From: Tillus elongatus
Taxonomy: Eukaryota > Arthropoda > Insecta > Coleoptera > Cleridae
Assembly: GCA_964006375.1 (NCBI GenBank)
Contig: OZ023263.1
Coordinates: forward strand, 138,096,063-138,160,062
Direction of reading: 5' to 3'
Length of the DNA stretch: 64,000 bases
Positions 49,407 to 59,922 of the stretch are shown here, in pieces. How positions within the stretch are numbered: the stretch's first letter is position 1; each line of letters begins with the position of its first letter. The notes below the pieces were generated by a model. It was not told the DNA's origin. It did not search any database and saw only the letters and a list, made by a program, of their open reading frames with translations. The translations under genes were made by a program, and so were the position numbers.

Positions 49407-50842
49407 ATGGACGTTATAATTTCTAGCGATGACGAAGTGGTGGATGTGAACACTACCAGTATGAAGGACAACGTAAGTAGCATAACTAGCGGCACGAAAG
49501 CGGTAAGTACAAATGCAGATTATTTAAATCACTTAGATATCTCAAAAATTCTGAATGTAAACAATATAGTTAATAATGTAAACACAGGCAGTAAAGTAAA
49601 ATAAACCGATAATAAAGTGTGAAGAAAAGAGAAAAGAAATTTATCAGAACATCTGATAATTATCATTCAGGGCCTAGTAAGGAAAAACCCAAACGAAAAT
49701 ATAGGAAGAGCCCACAGAATAAGTACAGCAAGAATAATTTTTAACTGTTCATCGGATGTTAAAAATAACGTGATTGGTATTTCTAGTATACGAAAAAATT
49801 AAATAAAAATAATTTTATCAACTATGCAGAGTGCTAGTGCTCTAATAAATTTGGAAAACCTGGAGAAACATAGTTTGGGAGCATTTATTCCCCAGTTTAT
49901 GGCACGTAGACAGGGGTCAACATTGACATTGATGAAGAGGATCTGATAAACCAGATTCTTTCGACAAGGGCAATATGTTTGAAGTACTTAATGTAGTTAG
50001 ATTGAAGCGCAGGGTATTTAAAGAAAATCGTATGGAATGTATTGAAACGTCTTCCGTGTTAATTGAATTTAAAGGGTGTGCACGCTTCGTTCAGAAGTGG
50101 AAATTGAAAAAAATAAATTCAATGTTGAGCCTTATATACAGCGCACGATTCAGTGTCTAAAGTGCTTACGATATGAACACATTATCTCCCAATGCAAGGC
50201 GCAGGAGAGGTGCAAAATTTGCGGAACGAACCATAGCAGCGAAGTATGCTCTCGGTAGAGCAACCCCATTTGTATTTTATGTAAGCGACCTCACCCAGCT
50301 ACAAAACGTAATGCTTGCTCAGAATTCGAGAGACAAAAAGCTATTCAATACCTGTGAGTGTGGAAAATCTATCCTATAGGGAAGCTCTTGAAAGACACTC
50401 AAAAAGTTATCCATCTGCTTCAAAACCTCCAATCTCACAATCCCAACAACAGATTCCTAAATTTGACAACGGTAATTTTCCACCACTCTTGCCAACTTTA
50501 TTTTCAACAAAATCTATTGTTCAACAACAGCCTATCAACTCAGGATTATCAAATACATCAACACGTTTTACAAAAACACAAACCTCTTAGTGCAGAAGAA
50601 CTATGGACTCAACAAGAGACCTTAACCTCGAATTGGCTAGACAACGCATCATACCAAACGTCCAGCTACAAAAACAGGGTGGCATAACCAACCACTTTAA
50701 CCCGGTATACACACAGCCTCCAAAGGGCCCTGATAAGTTAAACGAAACTGCCGATAATAAAGTATGCCTGGTAATAATAACAAACAATCAGACAACGAAC
50801 GTCATCAAAAGTAGAGTATCGGAAATTCTTTCAAAACAGTAA
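49407..50842 (+). pseudogene. LINE ORF1, gag-like with CCHC knuckles
   Basis: The region around 50150-50260 reads CLKCLRYEHIISQC and CKICGTNHSSEVC, two CCHC-type zinc knuckles that bind LINE RNA. A third, shifted knuckle-like piece (CILCKRPHP-like) may follow. Upstream pieces (49407-49604 and 49975-50100) are in different frames. Downstream is a Gln/Asn/Ser-rich tail to 50842. Frameshifted at several points. Confidence 0.72.
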
Positions 50843-50844
50843 CA

Positions 50845-52726
50845 TTCACTCTCAAACTAATTCAATGGAATGGTAGATCGATCAAATCAAATAGGGGTCA
50901 TTTAAAGAAATAATGTTTGACAACAAAATTGACATCGCAATTATAGGTTAAACGTGGCTTAATAGTAATAATTTCATTACATTTAGTGGATATAATTTAT
51001 GTCGACAAGATAGACATGATGGTTATGGCGGTGTTGCCATACTTCTAAAAAATAAATTCGCTGCTTCCCTGGTGAGCGGATTATCTAAACCAAATTCCAT
51101 GATGTGTATAGCAGTAACTATAACATTAAACAAGCGACAAAAAAATAACTTATACTGTATTTACATTCCTCCACATAGTAGGATGACAAGTAATGATTGG
51201 AAAGCATTCTTTGATAGCTTAAGAAAACCGTTTCTTATAGCGGGTGACGTGAACTGTCATCATGCTGTTTGAGGATGTTCAAAAAATTGATTTCGGGGGA
51301 AGAGAGCTGCTCACAGCAGTTGAGAATAACCAATGAACTTTTTTAAATACAGGGACCGCAACATAAATAAAAAGAAATCAGACTGAGGCTGCATCAGCGG
51401 TAGACCTTTCGATCTGTTCATCGGATATTTCACATAGATTCGGTCCTATATCTTTATTATTCGTTTTCTCTAAGATAATAGAAAAATTGCTAGATAAACG
51501 AATATTAGAGTTTCTCAGAGCATACGATGTGCTTTCACCAAATCAGCATGGATTCAGGGAGGGTCATTCGGCCATTTCAGGTCCAGTAAGCATTCTGGAC
51601 TATCTATATAAGAACGTAGATTCTGGTAGTAAGGTCATTGCGCTTTTTATATATTTATCCAAGGCATTTGATTGTGTCGGTCACGCTGTACTGCAATAAA
51701 GGCTGAATTTTATGGACTGCGTGGTCAGTGCCAAAAGTTATTGAAATCATATTCAACTGACCGAAGACAGTTTGTGGAATATTTTGGAGCAAGATCAGCA
51801 GACTCGAATATTGATATAGGCGTTCCCCAGGGCAGTGTTCTGGGACAGCTATTTTTGTTATACATAAATGACATTGAAAGTAACCTAAAAACGTTTTTTG
51901 TGCTTTTGCGGATAATATAGCGTTGGTAGCAAATGAAACATTTGTTTATGACCCAACACAATTTAAGGTATGTGCAAAATTATTTTATTGAAAACAAAAT
52001 TGTCCTAAATAAAGAAAAAACATATTTCCTTCAATTTTATCCAGTTCGTGCTGGTTACACTCAGAGCTCATTAATAAAGCTTCAGGGTCACTCGATTCAT
52101 CGGGTAGATAAATTTAAGCTTCTTGGTATTTACTTAGATCTGTCATTGGATTGGAAAGGCCATGTAGATTATGTTTGTGGGAAATGTGCTGAAGCATGTT
52201 TTGCTATCAAGCGCTTGTGTCAGGTTTCCAATTTAAAGACTGTTAACATGTATTATCACTCAAACTTTGAATCGTTGGTTAAGTATGGTGTTATCTGCTG
52301 GGGTAATTCTGTATCTTCAGATCGTGTTTTTGTCTTGAAAAAAAAAACGAGCATTCGCTTTATGTTTAGTCTTAGATATCGATAATCTTGCAAAAGCATT
52401 TTTATATCCGAATTTTTTTTACATTGTCCTGGTTTGTTTATTTTTTGGTGTCTTGGTTTTTGTGAAAGAATATCTGATGTTTTGCGTCTTTAAATTTTCA
52501 TCATAATTGTATGACACGTCATGGCCGGGACCTGCAGTATGATATCCATAGACTTGAAGTGTATAAACAAAGTCTTTACTATAGAGGCGCTGTACTTTAC
52601 AATAAATTAGATACAAGTTTTAAGGATACTGAAAGCCTTAAGAAACTTAAATCAGCTATTTGGAATTTTATTGTGTCAAATGCCTTTTATTCTGTTGAAT
52701 ATTACTTAAATTTTGGTTTAGAATAA
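50845..52726 (+). pseudogene. LINE ORF2, endonuclease and reverse transcriptase remains
   Basis: Endonuclease: IQWNGRSIKSNR (about 50860), GYGGVAILLKN (about 51020) and a GDVNCHHAVWG-like motif (about 51245). RT: IIEKLLDKRILEFL (about 51477), HGFREGHSA (about 51550), the catalytic-A-like YLSKAFD (about 51655), GVPQGSVLG (about 51820) and a degenerate catalytic box (about 51905). The tail, TRHGRDLQYD and YYRGAVLYNKL, ends at 52726. Multiple frameshifts and a large internal deletion; inactive. Confidence 0.85.
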
Positions 52727-52800
52727 GTACCTTTTGTTGTTTGACTTATCCTATATCATTTGTATGATTTATTGGAATAATAAAGGTATTGTTATTATTA

Positions 52801-53368
52801 TTAAATTGATATTTCTTGTCAAAAAATCTTCACGAGTTCATACCTGGGTAAAGACGAAACCGGCTTCTGAACTCAGGTACATTAACTACCTTTAAATTTA
52901 GACATTTAAAGCAAATTTTATTTGGTGTTGTTGAGTTTGAGAGGAACACTCTTAGGTCATAGCTGTGCTGTATGTGTGTTTTTCTTACAGGAATATGTGT
53001 TTTTTTAACGTAAGCAAAATTGTATTTTGACTTATCGAATTGTATAGATGTAATTTTCTTGTCCTGTATTATATCACATAACATGTAAAGCAACGTCACT
53101 AACGAAAACTCTTTCCAAATTAAGTATAGGTTTCCGCCTGCAGACGGAATCGCTAGAAAAATATTGTCCGGGTGTTTTTAATCAGATAAACTGTCTCTGC
53201 CTTATCTAAACTGTCGTTATCTAAAAATACGTAGGTATCAGTGTTGTCTGTGAATAAACGTTTCGGACATGTTTTTCTAACCATCTTCAATTACCGAACT
53301 TATCTACCGTTTTATCCTAAACAAATTTATAATTCTCGATAACGACTATTTCAGTAACGTAATAAACA
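52801..53368. other. Unassigned DNA; possible leader or LTR of the gag fragment
   Basis: No gene. 53130-53368, directly before the gag ATG, is less AT-rich and could be the 5' leader or LTR remains, but no second copy of it exists in the window to prove an LTR. Confidence 0.35.
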
Positions 53369-54615
53369 ATGACTACCTTCTTTAAGATTCAACCTAACGA
53401 CTTGCTTACCGCGGAATTGCAGTATGAATTACTTTCTCGACTGATACAACCCGAAAGTAACCAAATACTTCGTAGGGCGCAATTGCGCACTGTCTTGGCC
53501 AGAGAAAAGGCAGGTTCTAAATTTGAAGTTGGGTCGCGTCTCGAATTTGACGATGAAGTGAGTCAGATCTCTTTAATCTTGGAGAAATTGATGTCGAATT
53601 TCACTGGTTCTTCTCAAACACTTTCTGAAATTGAAATACGTCGTATTGGGCCACGTCTGTGCCATATCGAACGCAGATTTTTAAAATTAAAACCAAAGAC
53701 CCCCGAACAGGAAATTGAACTATCTGAAATTGAGGGTCAAATAATTGCCATTACAGGCTTGTTGTTAGAACAAAAGGAAAATTGTCAGGAAGATGTCGCA
53801 CCACCCATTTCGTCAACCATGTTGCATAGGTCAGACATTCATGAGCTATCACACTCCTTATACATGCATGAACTTGAATACTCCCAAACCAATACCTCTA
53901 TACAAGTGGGGCATTAAATTCTCGGCGCTATCTAATAAAGAAAGCCTCGTGCCTTTTCTAGAAAAAGTTAAGGAATTTAGCGAGTCTCGAAAAATTTCTG
54001 ATGAACAACTATTTGCTGCCGCAATTGAGTTATTTACAGGTCCAGCACTTCTCTGGTTTAGAAATATAAAAAAAGGATGTTTCTTCCTGGTCTGAGTTAG
54101 TGACTATAAAAAGGGATTTTCTACCTGTCGACTATAATTATGATTTGTTGGCTGAAATTCGCTCCCGGATACAAGTACCAAGGGAAAATGTTTTGTTCTA
54201 TATCATGGTTATCGAAGCAGTGTTTAAACTTTTATCTAACATTTCTGACGAAAATAAAATTATAAAACAGGTCATGAGAAATTTGGACCTTTTCTTCTCC
54301 GACAAATTGTCTTTAATCGATATATCTTCTTTGTCTGAATTTAAGAATCTTTGTAGAAAAATTGAAGAAACAAAAATCCAGAACGAAAAATACAATCCGC
54401 CTCCGAATAAAAAAGTGTCCTTGCTAGAACCTGATTTGTCGTACCTTTACCTAGATGATACCGCCGTGAAGCAATCTCAGCTTAGGGAGATATTTTGTTT
54501 GGGATGCGGTAAGAAGAATATCTATAAAGACAAATGCACGAATTGCACAAAAAGCTTGACGACCGCAAGTTCACAGGGGGCAAGTTCTTCCGCAAATCAG
54601 ATCCCGATGCTCTCA
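53369..54615 (+). pseudogene. gag: Gypsy-type gag with zinc-knuckle-like end, frameshifted
   Basis: It starts MTTFFKIQPNDLLTAEL and continues through three frames (53369-53917, about 53900-54095, 54085-54615). The second piece, KWGIKFSAL ... LFTGPALLWFRNI, is the retrotransposon gag core, continued by VTIKRDFLPVDYNYDLL. Near 54500 CLGCGKKN and CTNC form a degenerate zinc knuckle, which separates it from the three errantivirus-like gags. Frameshifts lie near 53900 and 54085. Confidence 0.8.
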
Positions 54616-55110
54616 ACCCAGTTTTAGCTAGCCCCAATTTGGAAAAACCTCTTTCGATACAAACAGATGCGTCCGATGTGGGCAGTGGAACGGTTATTTT
54701 CCAGGAGACCGACGGCTTTGAACCATCCTATCGCTTATGCTAATCGTACATTGACTAAACAGGAAAGAAAATATAGCGTCACTGAAAGGGAATGCCTTGC
54801 TGTTTTGTTTGCTGTCGAACATTTTTGTGGCTATGTTGAAGGTACTGACGATCTCACAATTTTCACTAATCATACTTCTCTGATATGGCTTCATCACCTC
54901 AAGGAACCTACAGGTAGATTGGCTCGCTGGTGTCTACGTTTAAGTCAATTTTCTTTTGCCATTAAACAACGTAAGGGTGCTCAAAATGTCGTGGCTGACT
55001 TTTTATCTAGACATTTTTCGTTGTTGAGTGCTACCGACTTCCGGATGATTGGTATCTCACTGAGCTATCTGGTAATACGTCAACTAACGTTTTGTCTACA
55101 TGATACTTGA
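54540..55110 (+). pseudogene. pol: Gypsy-type RNase H fused after gag by deletion
   Basis: LDDRKFTGGKFF (about 54550) runs into NPVLASPNLEKPLSIQTDASD (about 54615-54680) and then, after a frameshift near 54705, YANRTLTKQERKYSVTERECLAV and TNHTSLIWLHHLKEP. RNase H residues Asp (TDAS), Glu (TERE) and Asn in place of the usual Asp in T(D/N)H are visible. Protease and nearly all of RT are missing between gag and RNase H, so this is an internally deleted copy. No integrase follows. Confidence 0.82.
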
Positions 55111-55576
55111 CACAGGCTTCATGCCCGGGGTAGTATATGAAAAGTATATGTAACAATTAATTACACAATTAGTAGAATTGCCATTGAAAAACATAAGGAT
55201 TGTTTTGGTCTTATATGACGTCTTATGTTTAAGTTTTAAAGATAAAAAAAACTATTTTAGAATAATTTTTATAGACTTGACTTGAATTTGTTTACATTTC
55301 TACAATATTATGCGACGCTTTTAATCTAAAACCAGAGCATAATATATCTATGCTGCGCTAAAACTGTATTTGGGGCCGCTCATAAAGCTACAAACATAGT
55401 GCATTTTAATAATTGATTGAATCCCCCAGTTAAATAACAATCACTTTGCAATTTTTTAATTTCACGGCTGTCATTTTCCATAATTGCGGCCGAGATTTGA
55501 CGATTGTTGGTTCGGGTAGTATGCTTTATGCCTGGTATTTATTTAGTTTGGTTACCGTTGATGTATGGTTTATACC
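55111..55576. other. Unassigned AT-rich DNA
   Basis: No gene or repeat recognised between the RNase H fragment and the tRNA-like segment. Confidence 0.4.
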
Positions 55577-55662
55577 TGTTGTATGAATCAATCTACGCGT
55601 GGTAATTAACTACCCTGTCTGTCAGGCATTGGACTTTAACCACTAAGTCGTTTCACCGCATC
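55577..55662 (-). repeat. tRNA-like segment, possible degenerate SINE head
   Basis: On the minus strand, 'acttagtggttaaagtcc' resembles a tRNA D-arm/A-box and 'gtagattgattcatac' about 45 bp later a decayed B-box/T-arm. The acceptor stem does not pair convincingly, so it is not a working tRNA gene. A tRNA-derived SINE head is possible. Confidence 0.3.
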
Positions 55663-55689
55663 TTTTTGGGATTTTATTTTTAATTTGGA

Positions 55690-55975
55690 AAAAACTCTAA
55701 ATATTGTGTACGAAATTACTTAAAATTTACAACATAGGTTTATTTGCACCGTTTCTAGCCACATGTAAAGTGTCATTCCAGTTACTCTGATACTTACAAA
55801 ACTAAGCGTTTCAAAAAATAATTTTGTATTCTTCTGGTGGAAAAAAAGTCTGTTGTAGCTCATATACGAACTCGTCCGCGGTCTTAATACAATGAAGATA
55901 TGTGCCAAGTTTCGTTCAAATCAGTTGAGTCTTGTTTGAGTTATCGCTCGGATACATATATACATCCATACATAC

Positions 55976-56058
<83 letters not shown>
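55690..56058 (+). repeat. Dispersed repeat with TACA and (TA)n tail
   Basis: 'gaactcgtccgcggtcttaa' at 55868 and 'gccaagtttcgttcaa' match 48808-48870. A TACA tract (55953-55990) and TA run (to 56058) follow. Element 3 begins 25 bp downstream. Confidence 0.82.
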
Positions 56059-56061
<3 letters not shown>

Positions 56062-56082
56062 TTAGGAACCCAAATTCGCGCT

Positions 56083-56424
56083 AGTTATGGTTGCACCACC
56101 CGGTATACTACACACACCAAGGCTACTGTTAGCACATATGGGTACGTTGCGCTACACCGGCTTTTCCGTCGACTCAGCGTCCGGTTGAAGTGCAGCGACA
56201 TTACCGAGGGGAAATTGATCAGCAATTAATAGTCTATAAATATATGTCGAACATTAATATTCAACAGTTAGTCTTTACCATCCAGCCTTAATGGTATTAG
56301 ATTACTCATATGTATTTTATTGTAATTTTTATATTATTTAAATTTTAATATATATATCGTTGTACTGTAACTTCAATTAAATAAATTTAACTTTATGAAG
56401 TTCAATTGAAGTACAACTCTAAGT
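56083..56424 (+). repeat. 5' LTR of element 3
   Basis: About 342 bp, starting AGTTATGG and ending just at the TGGCGCAGTCG primer site. Contains a TATAAATAT-like stretch near 56236 that may serve the promoter. Confidence 0.92.
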
Positions 56425-56438
56425 GGCGCAGTCGTTAG
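56424..56438 (+). promoter_or_regulatory. Primer-binding site, tRNA-Ser-like (element 3)
   Basis: TGGCGCAGTCGTTAG directly after the LTR, sharing its first 11 bases with the site in element 1. Confidence 0.8.
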
Positions 56439-56673
56439 TATGAGTTTAGTGCCCTTTTGACAAAATCGCAAAAGTCCGCACTTCGATTTTTATCGTTAAA
56501 AACTTAGAACCAGCTTCAAAGTCAACAAAGAACAGCATCGTCCAAGTTGATAAAAATAATTTAAGTAACTTTCAATTAAAAAAAACAGTGAGTGCGCGAG
56601 CGATCATAAGAGAAAATAAGGTTTGATACGGAACTTCTGCCTACGAAGTTGTCTGCCTTATTCGCTGTATCTT

Positions 56674-56723
56674 ATGATGCTGAAGCAAAGAAGAACAGAA
56701 ATCGTCTTCATCTTCACATTGGC
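56674..56723 (+). CDS. Leader mini-exon for env signal peptide (element 3)
   Basis: Tandem ATGs at 56674 and 56677 open a short frame with a basic start (Lys, Arg, Arg) and a hydrophobic run (Ile, Val, Phe, Ile, Phe, Leu), the profile of a signal peptide. It stops after two bases of a codon at a GTAAGT donor (56724-56729). The acceptor at 62013/62014 has the matching phase. It sits between the primer site and gag, as in elements 1 and 2. Confidence 0.7.
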
Positions 56724-56855
56724 GTAAGTGCTTTCATTGTTCCTTTGAATTTCCTTGTCCTACCTTAATCTAAAATCGATTAAAGTTATAAGCAAATATT
56801 ACGGGAAATATTAATTAAAATTTTACCCAAATTTCAATTATTGATTAATAAATTG

Positions 56856-58197
56856 ATGTCAGACTCTGAAACAGAGACAGTTGACAATTTTAATAATAAA
56901 GTAAAAATAAATTTAGCACCTCCTAAACTTATAGTAACAGAGAAAAATACAATAAGCTCAAATAACAATCAAATTATGGCAAATCAATTACAAAATTATC
57001 ACATTAATGCTATTCCCGCATACGATGGGGACCAGCATACTTTAGCTTTATTTATTTCAGCGTGTGAAAATTTTCTCACTTCATTTGTTGATAGAACAAA
57101 TGATGACAATCCAAATAACCAATGGATGCTTAGAATAGTAATAAGTAAATTAGAAGGTAGAGCTAGAACATTGATAGGTAGTAGGGAAGATGCCACAAAT
57201 TGGCCTCGTATTAAACAATTATTGCAACAATACTTCGGCGACCAGAGAGACGAAGACTGTTTAGCTAGGGACCTCTTGCTCTTAAAGCCAGACCCTAGAG
57301 AAACCCCATACCAATTCGGTATGAGAATACAAGACTCACGTAGTCTTTTAGCTTCAAAAGTAAGACTAACAACTGCAAACGAAGCATTTCGTTTAATTAA
57401 AAATGAATTTTACGATAAAGTGGCACTGAAAACCTATTTACATGGTTTGAGTGGTCAACTAGGGTTAGCAGTTAGGCTACAAAACCCGACTAATCTAGAA
57501 CACGCTATGTCGCTTGTTCTGGAAGAAGAGAATTTTCAATATGGAGAAAAACAAATGAAATATCTCCACAATCAATCCACAAATTTTAAAAACTCAAATG
57601 TACCAAATAAACAACCTCAATACATACAGAATCAGCAAAATAATAGAAATAACGTTCCGCATTTTACGCACCCCCGACAATTCCATAACCAACCCACATA
57701 CAGAAAGCCCTTAAATTTACGTAATCAGCCCCCACAACAGCTGACACAAAACGTATTCAGACCAAATCCAAATTTCAGACCAAACTATAGGCCAACACCT
57801 ATGGAGGTATCTGCAAAAAAATTCCTCGATACATACACGTCCCAATCCAAATTTTAGACAACATTTCCAGCCCGAACCTATGGAAACGTCATCTAGAAAT
57901 TTCAATACTCATCCGAGAGGTCCTAACGGGCCTAACGCACAGTCATCACCTACCCAATTATACCATCAAGAGGTTCAACATGAATTTAAATCAGACAACC
58001 CTGTTTATGACGAATCTTATGAAAATTATCCTTCAGAAACACACTCTTATACAATTCCTGAAGATGACGCTCGTTACTTTGACGAAACGAATCATGAAAC
58101 GTACGAAGAAGAAACTAGACCTGAAGCAGCTTTTGAACAAACAGATAACATCGAACAAAATTTTATTCAGGTTATCGAACTAAACAAAAAAATATAG
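56856..58197 (+). pseudogene. gag: Gag (element 3), one break near its end
   Basis: Starts MSDSETETVDNF at 56856, an open frame that reaches back to 56841. The gag core is IPAYDGDQHTLALFISACE to TPYQFGMRIQDSR, then a Gln/Asn/Pro-rich basic region with repeated PNPNFRPNYRPTPME-like units and no CCHC knuckle. The frame stops at 57857, but the next repeat unit and an acidic C-terminus continue in a neighbouring frame to 58197. The frames part at the A7 run 57815-57821. Confidence 0.92.
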
Positions 58198-58199
58198 TA

Positions 58200-59468
58200 C
58201 AGATAAATTCTGTAAACCACCCTAAATTGCCTTATATACTGGTCGAAATCAACCCCTCATTTCAAATGCGACTTATGCTTGACACCGGTTCGATGAAATC
58301 GCTGTTATGTGAAAATATTGCCCATAATTTTTATTCCAAATTTATAGAGCATGAAAAATTTCAAATTAAATCTGTTCACCAAACCAGTATTCATAATGAA
58401 ATTCTAAAAATTCCTCTACCAAGTATATTTAAAACAGGCAGAGCTAAATTTAAATTCTATGTATTTAACATTAATAATCAATATCATGGGTTAATTGGTA
58501 CTGACCTTCTCCAACAACTGGGAGCTAAAATAGATTTTTATAATAGGAAATTGGTAACGAAGCATACATGCATTCCCTTGTATATACCATGTGACGACGA
58601 CATACATCGCGAATGTAACTCGAAACCACAAGAATTAAATAACATAATACTGCCTGCGAGATGTGAAACAATAGTCAAACTTCCTATAGACTGTAGTTCC
58701 AACATAGGCATAATAAATAATATAAAACTCGAGTCAGGTGTAATTATTCCTGCATCTATCGTGACAGTTTCAAATGGCCAGGCTATAACCTCTATAGTGA
58801 ATAGTAATGAAAGTCCCGTACAGCTGATTATACATAAAGCTATTTATGCAGAACCTGTTTCAACTAACGAATTAAATTCCATTCATCATAACAAAGATAT
58901 CGACTTAGAAAACATAGATGGTACTGCTAATGAAATTGACAAATTACAAATTCAAAATTTAAACAGATTAAGACTTGATCACACTAATGACGAAGAACGA
59001 GACATGATAGAAAACTTATGTTACGAGTACAGAGACATATTTTATTGCGAAGGTGTCCCATTATCATTTTCTAATCAAGTTAAACATAGTATTAGGTTAT
59101 CTAATCCTAACCCAGTATTTGTTAAGCCATATCGATTACCTGAAGCTCAAAAGCAAGAAGTCAAAAGACAAATTGACGACTTGTTAAGACAAAAAATTAT
59201 TCAGCCATCTTCCAGCCCGTGGAATAGCCCTGTCCTGATTGTTAACAAAAAATCAGATGCCAGTGGCAAACAAAAATTTCGCATGGTCATAGACTATAGA
59301 CGTCTTAATGAACAAACTATTGGTGATAAGTATCCCTTACCCAATATTTCGGAAATATTGGATAAATTAGGTCGTAGCCAGTATTATACCACTTTAGACT
59401 TAGCCTCAGGATATCATCAAATTGAAATGAATCCTGAAGATATGGAAAAAAACTGCCTTCAGCTCTGA
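58200..59468 (+). CDS. pol: Pol: protease and RT N-terminal half (element 3)
   Basis: Open from just after gag. Protease site LMLDTGS (about residue 17 counted from 58227), then IGTDLL. RT begins with [16 protein letters not shown] and reaches [12 protein letters not shown] and [14 protein letters not shown]. The frame ends at 59468, after the A7 run 59446-59452. The frame differs from gag, so expression needs frameshifting or a similar mechanism. Confidence 0.92.
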   Translation, partial: QINSVNHPKLPYILVEINPSFQMRLMLDTGSMKSLLCENIAHNFYSKFIEHEKFQIKSVHQTSIHNEILKIPLPSIFKTGRAKFKFYVFNINNQYHGLIGTDLLQQLGAKIDFYNRKLVTKHTCIPLYIPCDDDIHRECNSKPQELNNIILPARCETIVKLPIDCSSNIGIINNIKLESGVIIPASIVTVSNGQAITSIVNSNESPVQLIIHKAIYAEPVSTNELNSIHHNKDIDLENIDGTANEIDKLQIQNLNRLRLDHTNDEERDMIENLCYEYRDIFYCEGVPLSFSNQVKHSIRLSNPNPVFVKPYRLPEAQKQEVKRQIDDLLRQKIIQPSSSPWNSPVLIVNKKSDASGKQKFRMVIDYRRLNEQTIGDKYPLPNISEILDKLGRSQYYTTLDLASGYHQIEMNPEDMEKNCLQL

Positions 59469-59922
59469 AGGGGGGCACTATATGTACAGGCGTATGCCAT
59501 TCGGGTTGAAGGGAGCGCCTAGTACCTTTCAAAGGGCTATGGATAATATCCTTAGGGGTATTCAATATGAAAAATGTTTTACCTACCTTGATGACATCAT
59601 AATTTTCAGTACTTCTTTGCAAGAACACATAGAAAGGTTGACAAATGTATTCGAAAGGTTAAGAAAGGCTAATTTAAAAATACAGCTTGACAAGAGTGAA
59701 TTTTTAAAAAAGGAAGTAGCCTACCTCGGGCACATTATCACGTCCGAAGGCGTAAAACCAAATCCTGATAAAGTAAAGGCTGTAAGAGAATTCCCCATAC
59801 CTAAAACAAGAAAAGAGATCAAAGGATTTCTAGGTCTTGTAGGGTACTACCGAAAATTTATTAAAGACTTCGGTAAATTAACAAAACCATTGACTCGATG
59901 CTTAAAAAAAATGCAACTATAG
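59454..59922 (+). CDS. pol: Pol: RT C-terminal half (element 3)
   Basis: Continues [16 protein letters not shown], the catalytic box YLDD (residues 35-38 counted from 59482; YMDD in elements 1 and 2), and [11 protein letters not shown]. It ends at 59922 after the A8 run 59904-59911. It is not a separate gene but one piece of a broken pol frame. Confidence 0.9.

Larger units (their letters stand above)
49390..52800 (+). mobile_element. Decayed plus-strand LINE with ORF1 and ORF2
   Basis: Remnants in order: ORF1 with zinc knuckles (about 50150-50260), APE endonuclease (50850-51270), RT (51470-51900) and C-terminal tail (to 52726), ending in a TTATTATTA tail near 52790. Many frameshifts and stops, and about 1 kb between endonuclease and RT is reduced to about 200 bp. 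Two open reading frames with CCHC knuckles fit the Jockey/R1/I superfamily; the clade is not settled. Confidence 0.82.

Noticed and set aside
55577..55662. Functional tRNA gene
   Set aside because: Acceptor and T stems do not pair well; at best a decayed SINE head.
59482..59922. Independent RT gene in element 3
   Set aside because: Its motifs continue those of the preceding frame exactly; it is one piece of pol separated by A-run breaks.
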